Shown here: positions 11,754 to 22,458 of the stretch, in pieces | Numbering within the stretch: position 1 is the stretch's first letter | Layout of the letters: each line of letters opens with the position of its first letter | Assembly (NCBI GenBank): GCA_022225965.2 | Contig: JAKJXP020000022.1 | Location: forward strand, 434,001 to 498,000 | Direction: 5' to 3' | Length of the DNA: 64,000 nucleotides | Origin: Diatrype stigma | Lineage: Eukaryota; Ascomycota; Sordariomycetes; Xylariales; Diatrypaceae | Translations under genes and position numbers: made by a program | Notes under the pieces: generated by a model | What the model saw: the letters and a program-made list of their open reading frames with translations, nothing else | The model's database searches: none | Told to the model about the DNA's origin: nothing

Positions 11754-12965
11754 CTACGTAAGGACCATCTTGTCTAGGATCTTGTTCACGCCCTGGGTCT
11801 TGCCCTGACCGGCGTCGATCTCGTTGGTGATCTTCCGCGCCCTGTCGATCAGCACCTCGAGGACCCGCCGCGTGTACTCGAAGCTGCCCGTGCTCTCCAT
11901 GTACCTGATGGCGTAGCGCTTCACTTCAGCATCGGTTGTCTTCTGTTTCAGGATGTTGAGGAGTTGCAGGTTGTTGGGATCCGAACGGATGCTGTGAATG
12001 ATGGGAAACGAGAACTTGCCCTCGGTCAAATCTTCAGCGAAGCCCTTGTTCTCCGTGTACTTGACATCTGATAGGTTCTTGTAGTCGTCCTCGATCTGGA
12101 ATATGAGGCCCAGAATGTGTACCAAGGGGACGCAGTCAATCGAGGATTTCGACTCAGCCTGCATAAGCCTAACAGCGAGGCGGAACAACCCGCCGGTCTT
12201 GTTCCCTACCATTTCTAGATAGTCCTCTTCGGTCGGGCAGGTCAATGTGTCTCTCCAGAAAAGGTCCATGCCCTGTCCACGATGTAAATTGAGCAGCTCC
12301 TCAGTGTACACATCGATGGCTCTGGGGTTTTTCAGTTTCTGGAGCTCCTGGAGGGCGCAGAAGTAAATGTAATTAGCGGAGTTGATGGTCTGCGCCGTGC
12401 CATATATACTATGTGTTACCGGTAGACCACGGCGCAACACTGAGTTGTCTTCGACATCGTCAATGAGCAAGGAGGAGGTATGGAGCATGCCAACCACTTT
12501 GGTGATGATATCCAAGCTGTCCTTCGGGACGTCTAGCCAGACATTGAAGGAAGTAACCATCAAGGTACGAAAGTCCTTGCCAGGTATGGAAAACAGGTAT
12601 TCGTAGGGGCCTTGCAGAACCTTCTCCTTCTGGGTAGTCCATTGCCTCTGTGTGATGATGTTGTGATCCTCAGTCGCAAAGCGCGTAGGATCAGGTGGAC
12701 TGTTGCCCTGCATGCCTGTCAGAGGAATGGCGGTAGCAGAGGAGCTCTTCCGGTGTCTTTGCGCAGTCTGGCCAAGCCAATTGGATTCAGAGAGTGGTCG
12801 CAAGGCGGACTTGGAAGGGGGGTGAGGTTGAGCATAGCCAGTCGAGGAGGTTCGTGGAGGAATGGCGTTCGGAGACTGGGGAGATAAAGGGGTGCTGGCA
12901 GCGTGAGGCCCATCAGTCCTTTCGGGTAGCACCGCGCCAGGTACGGCCGCTGCTGCAGGGTCCAT
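11754..12965 (-). CDS. al-3: geranylgeranyl diphosphate synthase
   Basis: An intronless frame of 403 residues from an ATG at 12965. It carries both aspartate-rich motifs of trans-prenyl diphosphate synthases: [15 protein letters not shown] at about residues 167-180 and [12 protein letters not shown] at about 289-300, the DDYxN form of fungal/animal (type III) GGPP synthases. Other family blocks are [36 protein letters not shown] and [14 protein letters not shown]. The enzyme condenses farnesyl and isopentenyl diphosphates to the C20 precursor used for protein prenylation and, in some fungi, carotenoids and diterpenes. The first ~105 residues are a disordered Ser/Pro-rich extension, as in Neurospora AL-3. 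No terpene cyclase, P450 or prenyltransferase lies nearby, so this looks like the housekeeping copy. Confidence 0.93.
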   Translation of the reverse strand: MDPAAAAVPGAVLPERTDGPHAASTPLSPQSPNAIPPRTSSTGYAQPHPPSKSALRPLSESNWLGQTAQRHRKSSSATAIPLTGMQGNSPPDPTRFATEDHNIITQRQWTTQKEKVLQGPYEYLFSIPGKDFRTLMVTSFNVWLDVPKDSLDIITKVVGMLHTSSLLIDDVEDNSVLRRGLPVTHSIYGTAQTINSANYIYFCALQELQKLKNPRAIDVYTEELLNLHRGQGMDLFWRDTLTCPTEEDYLEMVGNKTGGLFRLAVRLMQAESKSSIDCVPLVHILGLIFQIEDDYKNLSDVKYTENKGFAEDLTEGKFSFPIIHSIRSDPNNLQLLNILKQKTTDAEVKRYAIRYMESTGSFEYTRRVLEVLIDRARKITNEIDAGQGKTQGVNKILDKMVLT

Positions 12966-14815
12966 GATGACAACCCTTCGCTTAAGTGTTCTGGTATAAG
13001 AGTTGGTATGCGGGCAGCCGTTGGCCAGGAATAAGTTTATATTCGAATAGCTACTCGACAGGCTCGGTGACAGAATGGGTCTTCTGGTAAATGGCGGGGT
13101 TCCTCAGGTTCCTACAGTAGCTGGGCACATGTGTATACCTAGGTAGGCTATAGCATGCTGCATAAGGCAGGCTACTACTACGTAGTAAGGCTGGTGGAGC
13201 TCTAAGTGCCTATTTGCAGTAAGGAGGCAACGTGTATATGACCTACATATACTAGTTTAGTATGCTTTCGGGAATCGAGTGGGAACGGTATGGTATGGAA
13301 TTGGAACAAAAGGGACAGGATCGACGATGTGGTTCGTCCGTTGTATCGGAGATGGGTATAGGCATGTAACCTCGAGTGTGCTGCGGTGTGATTATCGAAT
13401 ATTAGTGAGCATTAATGCCTGCATAGGCTCATCGGAATGCCAGGATGTGTGGTGGTAACAGTAAGCTGAGGGTTGTATGCAGTTGTATGAGGACGACGCA
13501 GCCTTGTGCGTGATGCGCCATGTTGATGGATTATGTTGGCGGCAGCAAAAGCGAGGGGAGTGTTTGCGAAATTGCATGTGCTTCGCTCGGATCGTGCATC
13601 CATGGATGCTTATCGGTACAAGACCTGCCTAGCCTAGGACTCTGGGGCGCCGTTCCTAGCAGCTGCCTAGGTAGGTATGTATGTACATACATAGTAGTTG
13701 AGGTACAATATGTGGAGGAAACCAGTTAACTCTTAAGCCTTACATACCTACAGTGGTATGTAGGCATCACCGCCTGGGCAACCTGCAACTAAACTCCAAT
13801 CTACAGTATCTAGCATCCCCAACTGGAACACCGAACTGGGCACGTATGGCATCTTCCACAAATGTTGCAAGGTTAAGTGTCGGCTACGTTCCTATATATC
13901 CATAACGTATAAGGGTAAAGGCGGGGTTGAAAACTATGACGTAAATTTATCAAGCTCACAAGCAACAACCCAAGCCTTTCAGCTGTCCAGTTACTACATA
14001 CATAGTTATACGTAGTAGGTTGGATAACTCCCTAGTACAACTCCCTAGTACCGACACTACAATCAGGTCCATAGCCAGCCGCTGTCACTAAAGCCTTCAC
14101 ATGTTGAAATGAATGGAAGCAAATGCTCTTGGGACCAGTGAATAGAGAGTCGGGACTTGAAAAGGCGGATTTCCATTAGTAGTGGTTTCCAACCGCCCAG
14201 CCTACCACCCACCTAGGTATCTTATCGCCCAATCAGCCAATTAAGCGTCTCCACCGACCCTTGAGTCTTGACCCCACAAGGCCCAAGTAACATGGGGATT
14301 GGGCTGGATTGGGGTCCGGGATTGGGGACAGTCGGGCTATTGTGGGCCCCGTTGCTCCGTCAACCCACCGTTGTAAATCGATACCGTAGCTACGTCAATG
14401 ATCATCAATCATCATGGCTGTTTGCTTTCCCGTTAGACCGGCGGCGCATCGCGCGAGAAGAAGCATCGAAACTACCCGAGTACCTACGTAGTAAGCACAT
14501 CAGTGTCTGTCGCTATCGGCCTTCTTCCCACTTCTCTTCTCGGCTTCTTGGTTTCAGGTCGAGATCTTCATTTACGTGATACCCGACCATTCTCTTCTCC
14601 ATCAATGTATTAACAATTTACCATACCGCCAAACACCCGCCCAGGGATTCCAGATTCTTAGTTGACCGACAAGCTTTCCTACAAGTTGTTTGTGGTTGGC
14701 CATCGGCAGTTCTTTTCGAGTTCTTCATCTTCATTCGTTTTGTCTTTCGCAATAGCCCCGACCCCATCCATCTCTCCGCAGCATAATTGTCTGTACCTCG
14801 AAACACATCAGAGCA
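12966..14815. other. shared divergent upstream region, 1.85 kb
   Basis: Separates the start codons of GGPP synthase (leftward) and Cdc14 (rightward), so it contains both promoters. Three copies of the CCTAGGTAGG/ACCTAGGTA motif occur (13137-13147, 13666-13678, 14212-14220), one followed by a GTATGTATGTACATACATA microsatellite. Short frames on both strands are not protein-like. CT-rich DNA at 14530-14800 is typical of a fungal leader next to the Cdc14 start. Confidence 0.6.
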
Positions 14816-15879
14816 ATGGAGAATCTACTATCTCTCGCCTTCGACAACCTGTCGTCCTATGACGGCCCGAAAATCCGCAAGGGTCTACGGCAAGTCGAGG
14901 GCCTACTCGCCAACATCTGCCTAACGCGACAGCCGAGCAAGGAGCGCAAATCCTCAGTAGCCAGCGGCGTCAACGGCGACAATAACGAGACGCCGTCGCC
15001 GCCGGGCCCTAAGACCCTCGCCGAACTCACCGACGACCCGGCCTTCCACGAGTTCTTCAAGCTGCAGGAGGGCTTCGAGTGGAACGTCAACCTGCGGCTC
15101 GTCAACACGCTCGATCGACTGGTGGCTAAGGGCAGCGACGGACAGAATGACCTCTTGATCCTGAGCGCGCTGGATCTGATTCAGGGCACTTTGCTCCTCC
15201 ATCCTCCGAGCAAGGCGCTGTTCTCCCGGGAGATGTATATGAATGTGAGTTGAAGGAATTGGTATTTCTTATCTCTGCCAACCAATGAATCTACCACCAG
15301 CAGCTACCTACCCCTCCAATCCTGAACCGACCCACGTCACGATATGCTTTGCTAATGATCGCCCCGACAACCTATGTATAGCTCCTGCTCGACCTCCTCG
15401 AACCCGACTTCTGCCCGGCGATCCAGTCCGCGACGCTGCTCACGCTCGTGACGGCGCTCATCGACACGCCGCAGAACACGCGGACGTTCGAGAACCTGGA
15501 CGGCCTCCTGACCGTGACGTCGCTGTTCCGGTCGCGGGGCACCAGCCGCGACGTGAAGCTGAAGCTCGTTGAGTTTCTGTACTTCTACCTGATGCCCGAG
15601 ACGCCGTCGATCCCCAGCGCCGGCGCGCGCGACGCCGGCGTCCCCGCCATGCTGCAGCGCAGCCCGAGCAAGCTCGCCAAGGCGTTCGCGTTCGGAGGCG
15701 GCGGCGAGGGGGGCGCCAAGAGCGGGGGACGGCCGCACTCGTCCGACAGCGCTAATACCGACGGACCGACGCGGAGCCAGGAGGAGAAGCAGGCCTTGCT
15801 TGGACGCCATCTGAATAGTGTCGAAGAACTCGTCAAGGATTTGCGACAAAGCACGCCGTTCGGCGGGGTGGTGTGCTAA
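14816..15879 (+). CDS. cdc14: Cdc14-family septation initiation network component (not the phosphatase)
   Basis: Two exons, 14816-15244 and 15382-15879, join in phase 0 (donor GTGAGT, acceptor TATAG) to give 308 residues. The N-terminus MENLLSLAFDNLSSYDGPKI followed by RKGLRQVEGLLANICL matches the fungal 'cell division control protein 14, SIN component' family, whose fission-yeast member binds the kinase Sid1 at the spindle pole body and is needed for septum formation. An alpha-helical, leucine-rich, armadillo-like middle (LLILSALDLIQGTLLLHPPS, then LLLDLLEPDFCPAIQSATLL across the intron) is followed by the NTRTFENLDGL block and a disordered Gly/Ser tail with a basic SPSKLAKAFAF motif, a plausible site for phospho-regulation. 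The 3' end faces the cysteine-rich gene. Confidence 0.9.
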
Positions 15880-16405
15880 ATAGCTGGAGTGCTTGCCGCA
15901 TCACATAACACTACACCAAGCAATACTGCTTTTTCTGCACTGCTTGTTTCTGCGGGCGTTTGATCATGATGGGCGGCATTGGTTACGACTGAAACAGAAT
16001 GATGCTCTCGCGTTTGTATAACATCTTACATTTCCCGGCATAGGCCTAAATATGACCTAGGCTATGCTACTTCACGATACATAATAGGGTTGTCTGGTTA
16101 GGTGTTTTCATGGTGGCAGGCGGCGGCGTTGTGTTCATATTACGACAGAGAGTTATTCTGTCATTGTGTACATTAGGCGTATAGGGGGTGGGAGGGGGTT
16201 TTCATCAGTATGAAGTCAAGAACCGTCAATATGAGACCCGAAAATTCCGTGCGAACGCCAGCAGGGCCAAATCCTTTAGCAATCCATTGATTATACCCCT
16301 GTGTCATATTATTTTCGATGCATCCAAGACTCTTCCCCATGATTTCGATTCCCACCGGCTCTGCTGAACTATGACAACCTATTGCGATCAGCACGGGCCG
16401 GAGGC
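15880..16405. other. convergent 3' intergenic region, 0.53 kb
   Basis: Lies between two facing stop codons and must carry both 3' UTRs. No separate gene or RNA is visible. Confidence 0.6.
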
Positions 16406-18247
16406 CTACGGTGAAGGGGACAGCGTCCTCCTCGGCTCATCGGCCTCCCCGGAACTCATCGGCGGCGACGGGCTAGGAAGTGGCGGACTGCCCGGGAGTT
16501 CGACCAAGCCGTGGGCCGCTGCCATGCCTCCTGCCCCCGCGCCACCCGCGCCACCCGCGGCCTCATCACGATTGCCATCGTGGTGAGGATTACCCCCTTC
16601 CGCGTGGTAGTGGGGCTGGTGACCACCACCACCACCACCACCACCACCACCGAGCACGATGCCCATCCGATCGCTGGCATCGGCATCGACGCGGCTCGAG
16701 CCAATCTCGACAGGCGTCATGATATCATTGGGACTTTGAGGCTGCACGCCCACGACGCCCCCCTGCCGCTTCGGCGCCGCCACCGGCGACATGTCCGGGC
16801 CATCGGTATACGGGCCCACCACGGCCTCCGGCCCGAAGTAATCCTGCGTGAGCCCGGTGCGGTACGGCTGGGGCCGCCTTCCCCCTACCCCTCCCCCTCC
16901 CCCTCCCCCTCCGCCGTTGCTCCCGGCGACGCCGCTACCACCGCCACCGCCGCCGCCGCTGCTGGCGTTCCCGTAGTAGGTCCCGCCGGCGCTCGTCGGC
17001 CCGCTCATCTCGCTGTCCACGACGGTGCCCCTCCGCTCACGACGCGCCACGGGCGACAAGGGCCCCATGTGGAAAATGTCGCGGATGCGACTGCCACCGC
17101 TACCGCCGCCGCCGCCGCTGCCACCGGCATTATTCGCACCGCGGTGGCGGTTGTGATTAGCGCCACCGGCGCCGTCCGAGAGCAGCGTCGTGCTCGCGTG
17201 GCGACCGCCCGCATTCCGCCTGCTCCGGCGGCGCAGGCAGAAAGCGGCCAGCGCCGTGCCGACGCCCAGCACGCCGACGGCGACGGCGATGCCGACGCCG
17301 GCCTTGGCGCCGGACGAGAGGCCGGCGGCGCCGCCGTCGCCGCCGACGGGCTCGAGGGTCTCGCCGTTGGGGCCGGTCACGGCGGGCGTGGCGGGCTCGC
17401 CGTCGCAGAAGCTCGGCGCCCGGCAGGTCTGGCCCGTGGCGCAGCAGCCGCTGCCCGCCGCGGCGTCGCACGCGAACTGGTACGTGTAGGTGCAGCCGCT
17501 GGGGACCGGGTTGGCCACCGGCGGCGGCGTCGACGTCACGTCGCTGAGGCACTGGCCCGACAAGGCGCAGCGCTGGCCCAGCGCGCAGCACTGCGAGCCG
17601 AAGGCCGGCCCGCACTGGAAGCTCTCCGTTGCGCAGGGCCGGTTGCAGCACGCGGCGCTGGTGGGGTACGTCACCAGCGTCTCTGTCGTCGCTGTTGCTG
17701 CTGCGCCGCCCGACGATGATGGCGGTGGTGATGAAGATGCAGAAGGGGTGCGAGTGACGGTCGTCGTGACGGTCTGCGACGTGACGCAGTAGTTGAAGCC
17801 GCTCGGGCACGGCGTGTCGTCCGTGCACACGTTGCCGAGAGCGCAGCAGTGCACCTGGAGGTCTTGGCCCGCGAAGCAGTACCGGTTGTCCGGACAGCAC
17901 ATCTGGGCGCCGTTCGGCCCGGCATCCAGACAGGTGTGGTTCCCGGCCCCGCAGTCGATCGGCTGCACGTCGTCGTCGTCACGCTGCTGGCGATTCGGGC
18001 GCTGGCGCTGGCGCCAGCGCTGCTGCTCTTCGAGGCTGCCTAGTGCTGGGTAGGCGGGGATCGCTGGGAGATAGTAGCGCTGCTGCGGCCCGGGCGGCGG
18101 CGAGAGGCCGTTCGTCGGTAAAAAGACCGCATCGTTGACCACGGCGAAGAAGTCGTGCTCGGCCCCCTGCGCCCTCGCGGAATGGATTGATAACAGGACG
18201 AGAAGAGAAAGCAGTGCGGACAGCCTGGGTTTCTGATGGGGCGCCAT
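16406..18247 (-). CDS. cysteine-rich type I membrane protein with repeated six-cysteine modules
   Basis: A single intronless frame of 613 residues from the ATG at 18247. Residues 1-26 are a signal peptide (LSALLSLLVLLSIHSARAQ). Cysteine modules follow at about 99-147, 205-233 and 252-281 with the pattern C-x6/7-C-x7-10-CC-x5-C-x5-C; the first is extended by a second CC-x5-C. Thr/Ser-rich linkers (VTTTVTRTPSASSS) separate them and could be O-glycosylated. A hydrophobic helix at about 316-337 is followed by CLRRRSRR, a stop-transfer signal, so the modules should be outside the cell. The last 275 residues are a predicted cytoplasmic, Gly-rich tail encoded partly by (GGT)n and CCCCCT-type repeats. 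The function is unknown; the architecture resembles a cell-wall sensor or adhesin. It shares its modules with the gene at 44072-45640. Confidence 0.8.
   Translation of the reverse strand: MAPHQKPRLSALLSLLVLLSIHSARAQGAEHDFFAVVNDAVFLPTNGLSPPPGPQQRYYLPAIPAYPALGSLEEQQRWRQRQRPNRQQRDDDDVQPIDCGAGNHTCLDAGPNGAQMCCPDNRYCFAGQDLQVHCCALGNVCTDDTPCPSGFNYCVTSQTVTTTVTRTPSASSSPPPSSSGGAAATATTETLVTYPTSAACCNRPCATESFQCGPAFGSQCCALGQRCALSGQCLSDVTSTPPPVANPVPSGCTYTYQFACDAAAGSGCCATGQTCRAPSFCDGEPATPAVTGPNGETLEPVGGDGGAAGLSSGAKAGVGIAVAVGVLGVGTALAAFCLRRRSRRNAGGRHASTTLLSDGAGGANHNRHRGANNAGGSGGGGGSGGSRIRDIFHMGPLSPVARRERRGTVVDSEMSGPTSAGGTYYGNASSGGGGGGGSGVAGSNGGGGGGGGGVGGRRPQPYRTGLTQDYFGPEAVVGPYTDGPDMSPVAAPKRQGGVVGVQPQSPNDIMTPVEIGSSRVDADASDRMGIVLGGGGGGGGGGHQPHYHAEGGNPHHDGNRDEAAGGAGGAGAGGMAAAHGLVELPGSPPLPSPSPPMSSGEADEPRRTLSPSP
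16622..16650. repeat. (ACC)n trinucleotide microsatellite coding for poly-glycine
   Basis: Run of about nine ACC triplets on the + strand, read as GGT (Gly) on the coding strand in the cytoplasmic tail of the cysteine-rich protein. Expected to vary in length between strains. Confidence 0.85.
16880..16912. repeat. CCCCCT tandem repeat, G-rich on coding strand
   Basis: Several consecutive (C)4-5CT units; on the coding strand this gives four or more G-runs separated by single A, a sequence that could form a G-quadruplex. It codes for more of the poly-Gly tail. Confidence 0.7.
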
Positions 18248-19783
18248 TGGGGCAATGTAAGGGGGAGAGGTTTCTGTAAATTAGGTGGTAGGTAGCCTTA
18301 CGATATTATGGAGCGATACATGGATATTAAAACATCGGCGATGGCATGTCAACCTCGGGATAACAAACAAATATGCTAGTAAATGGCCCTCAATTGACGA
18401 AGAAACAGATAAACTAGGTCATCAGCCTTCGAGCTCGACCTTGCGGCGCTGTCGACAACCACGAGGCTCTGGGAAACAAGAACGAGATGGGGGGAAGAGG
18501 GTGCCATCCAACCCTGCGAGTCGGAACCCAGCAACGTCGTACATCCGCCTAGACATGGCCGTCCACTCAGGTCTGCTGGTTCACGTCGGCTAGCACAAAA
18601 AGATTGGTGTGGTCAGCACCAGCGAGACTATTGCAACCAACATGCGTATGACGGGCGAAGTGGGCTGCATGCAGGTCGCGGAGCGGCGCGAATCAGAGAA
18701 GCTGTGAGATCACGGCATGTAACCCAACAGAGGGGAACCCGGGCTTGGCCCGGCCACCAGAGCTGCGTGAGTAGTGCGCGCCCTATGCAACCTCGGGACT
18801 GATAGGTAAGACATCGCTTCTAAATTTATAAGTCATTCTTGTACAAGATCCACTGCGCCTTTCCTGTCCTCACGTCTCTCCAACGTTCGGTTTCTCCCTA
18901 TCGGACCTTATTTCCTAGTCCTACCATTACCAGCGACGATGCACCCCGACAGCCTCAAAGATTGCCTGGCTTGCTTGACATGCTTTGTATCATGAAGCCG
19001 CAAAGCTGACCCGATGACTCCGCACAGCTTCGAAGCTTGCCGAGATTTACTTCTATCCTATCCAGGTCGAATGATTCGGTAGATACACTCTACAAGTACA
19101 TACCTACACTAGAGTATCGCACATTGGGAGTTCTCTGACAAACAATCGAATATGTCCTACAACTATGTGTCGTACATTGTGGCATCGAGAAGGGATTCGA
19201 GCCTTTGAGAGAAACGATTCAGGGGGATCACGAATCAAGTAAGAGAACCTCCTCGGGGCTTAGGGGCAGGCAGGATTTCATATGCCCATAATCAATCAAG
19301 CAATTATTTAAGCAAGACTTTATGCGTTTGTGCGTAACATCAATAATGGTTCTAAAATGAGTCGGAAAAAAAAAATGGGATAACAGAGTTATCTGGTCAA
19401 TGATCATGGATCATGATGAAGGAATAGCACAGCTCGAAACAAGGTTCAACGCATGGGCGGACGGACACCGAAGTGACGGTCCTAACCCTCGTACCGTTCC
19501 AAGCTGTAAGGGCTGTACTATTCTCAGTTCCTGTGGTGTTAGTAGAAGCCAACTGCCAGAATCGAACCCATACGTCCTCGATGTTTAGTCGAGCTTGTAG
19601 GGTCGATGTCTTGCTTTGCACGACTGCGCCACGGGAGCTGTTGGTGAATGATCAGGCCATTATTCGAATATATAATATACCTACCTACCTAGCTACCTAG
19701 CTAGGTAGCTGCCATTGCAGGTGCCCTGGAAACCGATGGACGCGGATGCCGAGTGCTTTGACCACTTCCACCTCCTACATCAC
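18248..19783. other. intergenic region, 1.5 kb, with promoter of the cysteine-rich gene
   Basis: Upstream of the cysteine-rich gene and downstream of the GMC oxidoreductase. Contains a tRNA-like stretch (19549-19644) and a CTACCTACCTAGCTACC run (19678-19710). No coding frame of note. Confidence 0.6.
19549..19644 (-). pseudogene. tRNA-like sequence, probably a decayed tRNA
   Basis: Reading the minus strand there is an A-box-like GTGGCGCAGTCG, a 5-bp anticodon-like hairpin CTCGA-CTAAACA-TCGAG, and a B-box-like GGGTTCGATTC at tRNA spacing. The 5' part GCTCCCGTGGCGCA resembles the start of fungal tRNA-Arg. However the T-arm cannot form five pairs, no CGGGAGC partner for the acceptor stem exists, and there is no T-run terminator. 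I therefore read it as a pseudo-tRNA; it could also be chance. Confidence 0.3.
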
Positions 19784-21628
19784 TTAGGCGTCGGACTTGA
19801 TGATCTGGGCCGCATGTTCTGCTATGCCGTAGGCTAGGGCCTGGGTGTTGCAGCGAGGGATGATGGGCACGATGCTCAAGTCGCACACGCGCAGGTTCTT
19901 GCACCCGTAGACTCGCAGCCGCTCATCCACCACGCCGCCCATCTCCTGGGGCATCTGCGAGCACGTGCCGGTGTAATGGTAGGCGGCCACAGCAGCCCTG
20001 CGGACAAAGTCCCGCGCTTGCTCGAGGTCCGATAGGTCGAGCCCTGCCGGCGCACGCTTCCCGCCTGGGACGAGCTGTTTGGCCAGCGGCTCCGTCTTCT
20101 TGATCCCCTCCACGGCCTGGAGGTGTCTGGCCAAGACCTCGACGTCCAGAGGATGCGAGAGGTGTTTCGGGTCTATTTGCAGCCCGGGTGAAGATGCAGA
20201 CGCAGCTGTGATGTGTGTCGACCCGCGCGATAGCGGGTGTGCAAGGCTCACCGCGAAGGTCAGATAACGGTCTCTTCCTCCAGGGTGAGGCAACGCGGTT
20301 CCACTTTCATCAAAGACTCCATAACCGGGGAATGTGTTGTAGAGGGCCGAGGCCTCGGTGGGTGAGGTCAGGATCGATCGCACAAACGATTCGTGGGCTT
20401 TGACGAAGGCGGCGGTTCCCTTGCCTGCATCGCCAGCCTTTGGACTCAGGCCTTCGAACAGCTGGGCTAGCTCGCTCTTCCCAGCTTCAGAGCTGGACTG
20501 GGGGAGAGGCATCTGGGCCGAGCCGCTGGTGTTGACTCCGGTCAGAGGACCCCTTCCTTGCATTAGGGCCTCTTGCGCAGCAGCAATTGCAGCAGGGTCA
20601 TGCTGGAGAAGCCCGTCTAGGGTTTCGAACCCCTCTTGCTCGACCACTTCGTTCGACGAACTTATATATACATGGTTTTGCAGATTCTCTCCGACGTAGG
20701 TGTTGTTTATGACAACATCTATGCCAAGGCTCTGAAGCCTCTCGGCATCACCAACGCCCGAGAGCTCCAGGATCTTGGGGGAATGGATGCCACCAGCGCT
20801 GATGATGACTTCCTTGTGTGCCTTTACAGTACTGGTGGCGTCCCCCTTCGTATACTGGACACCAGTTGCGAGGAGCTCGCCGGTGCTGCTTTGGTCAAAG
20901 ATGACCTTGTCGACCAAGGCATTAGTCCAAACAGTCAAATTATTGCGCGATCGAGCCGGTTCTAGATATGCTGAGCCCGCATAGCTTCTTGACTTCGTGG
21001 TGGGGTGGACAGTCTCGGGATCTTTGAAAGCCCCAAGTATCTGGCCAGAGAGGGGATTCATCGAAACAGGAAAGCCCATGTTTGCTAGCGTATCTCTCCA
21101 GACTTCTGGCCACTTCGTTTCCTCAGCGGCGAAGCTAACGTGCAGTGGTCCTCGGCCCAAGCTGCCCCATTGCGACTTCTCTACATTGTAGACCTTCTCC
21201 ATGGACGGAGCAAAGCTCGACCAGTCCCAACCTGGGTTGCCGAGGCCGGCCCATGCGTCGAGGAGAGTCTGAGTAGGAGGTGTGAATATGAAGGTGTTGA
21301 TCGCGCTAGAGCCGCCAAGCACGCGGCCGCCGTAGACGTGTAGTTGTCGCCCGCCAAGCCATTTCTGCAAAAATCATGAACTCCATTCAGTCAAGCATGG
21401 AGGACGAACGGAGTAACGCACCTGAGGGACTGTCTTCAAGCCCCAGTTAGAGGGAGTGGCTATCAAGGACTGACACATGGCTGGCATGTCGACTCTGGGG
21501 TCGGCAGTCAAGTCTTCGCCAGCCTCGATCACGAGGACTTGCACATCGGGGTCCTCGGAGAGGCGGGCAGCCAACGTAAGTCCGGCAGTTCCGCCGCCGA
21601 CGATGACGAAGTCGAAAGTATCGGGCAT
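19784..21628 (-). CDS. GMC-family FAD oxidoreductase (choline dehydrogenase/alcohol oxidase-like)
   Basis: Exons 21628-21422 and 21364-19784 join in phase 0 (donor GTGCGT, acceptor TGCAG) to give 595 residues. The N-terminal FAD-binding motif is [20 protein letters not shown] with the ribose-binding glutamate in [12 protein letters not shown] signature 1 is [16 protein letters not shown], split just downstream of the intron; signature 2 is [18 protein letters not shown]. The catalytic histidine lies in [11 protein letters not shown] (about residue 532) and the second active-site position is Asn in [10 protein letters not shown] (about 575). There is no signal peptide, so it is probably cytosolic or peroxisomal-like rather than a secreted glucose oxidase or aryl-alcohol oxidase. 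The substrate cannot be told. It is divergent to a short-chain dehydrogenase 0.83 kb away, suggesting a shared oxidative function. Confidence 0.9.
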
Positions 21629-22458
21629 TGTAGTTGGGGAGGAAGGATATACTTGTTATCAGGGACTTTTGTGCCCGGAATAATAGAACAGCTGCTAGGT
21701 AGAAGGCAGGAGGGAACAGAACAATGATCGATCTATGAAAGCCATGAGAGAGCATATAGCTCCTAGAAATAAATCCTTCCCTTAGTTGGTAGATACGTAG
21801 ACGGATCCTGGGCAGCATCTTTGGTGATTCTGTGCCTCACCCCCCTTGCAACAACCGCGAAAAATGTATGGCCAAGATTGGATCCATGCGGATCCCTAAA
21901 GCCCCCTATACATTATATCGTGATAATCGGGGCATCCCCGCCATATTCTAGCATGGTCAATTGCAACGAAAAGCTGAGAAAGGCGGGGGCGGGCTAGGAA
22001 CGGAGCCGTTGAATGGGCTGATGCTAGGCATGGACAAGCAAGTGCATAGTAAGAGAGCAACAGCTATTGGAACGGATCAGGGGGTACCGTGAAGGCCCTA
22101 CACCTATATAACAAAAGATCCTTCTGGTTGGGATGGGAATGGGTGTGTTCCTACGCTAACAAAGATAATCCTGGTACACCTATAAAAAGCAAAGGGATTT
22201 GCTGGATCTGCAGCCCTGCCTTTTCCCCGGCGCCAGGTCATTACATTGCGGAGCCACCACTCTCCAAAGAGTAGACCAGCTAACAATTACGGCGCAGCAT
22301 TCAGGATTCCAGATGGTCTAGCCCTCGCTTTCCACGGTGGAATAGAACTCCGCCTCCGTTGCGGTCTCTGGGGGGCTTAGAAAGTTAATTATCCAGGTGG
22401 CCGCTGGAATTCTACCAGTCCCGGTCAAATCGCAAGTCGAGCAATACCGGAGTCTCAT
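21629..22458. promoter_or_regulatory. shared divergent promoter region of the GMC oxidoreductase and SDR genes
   Basis: 830 bp separate two start codons pointing away from each other. It contains AT-rich blocks and a CTATATAAC box at about 22103. No defined transcription-factor site was recognised. Shared regulation is inference from the layout. Confidence 0.5.

Noticed and set aside
11754..12965. Secondary-metabolite (diterpene) cluster around GGPP synthase
   Set aside because: No cyclase, P450, prenyltransferase or transporter lies within the window near it; the neighbours are Cdc14 and a gene-poor stretch.
14816..15879. Cdc14 dual-specificity phosphatase
   Set aside because: No HCxxGxxR phosphatase loop is present; the sequence matches the unrelated SIN component of the same name.
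16511..17719. 402-codon frame on the plus strand
   Set aside because: Antisense shadow of the GC- and repeat-rich cysteine-rich gene; the product is Arg/Ala-biased with poly-Thr from the ACC repeat.
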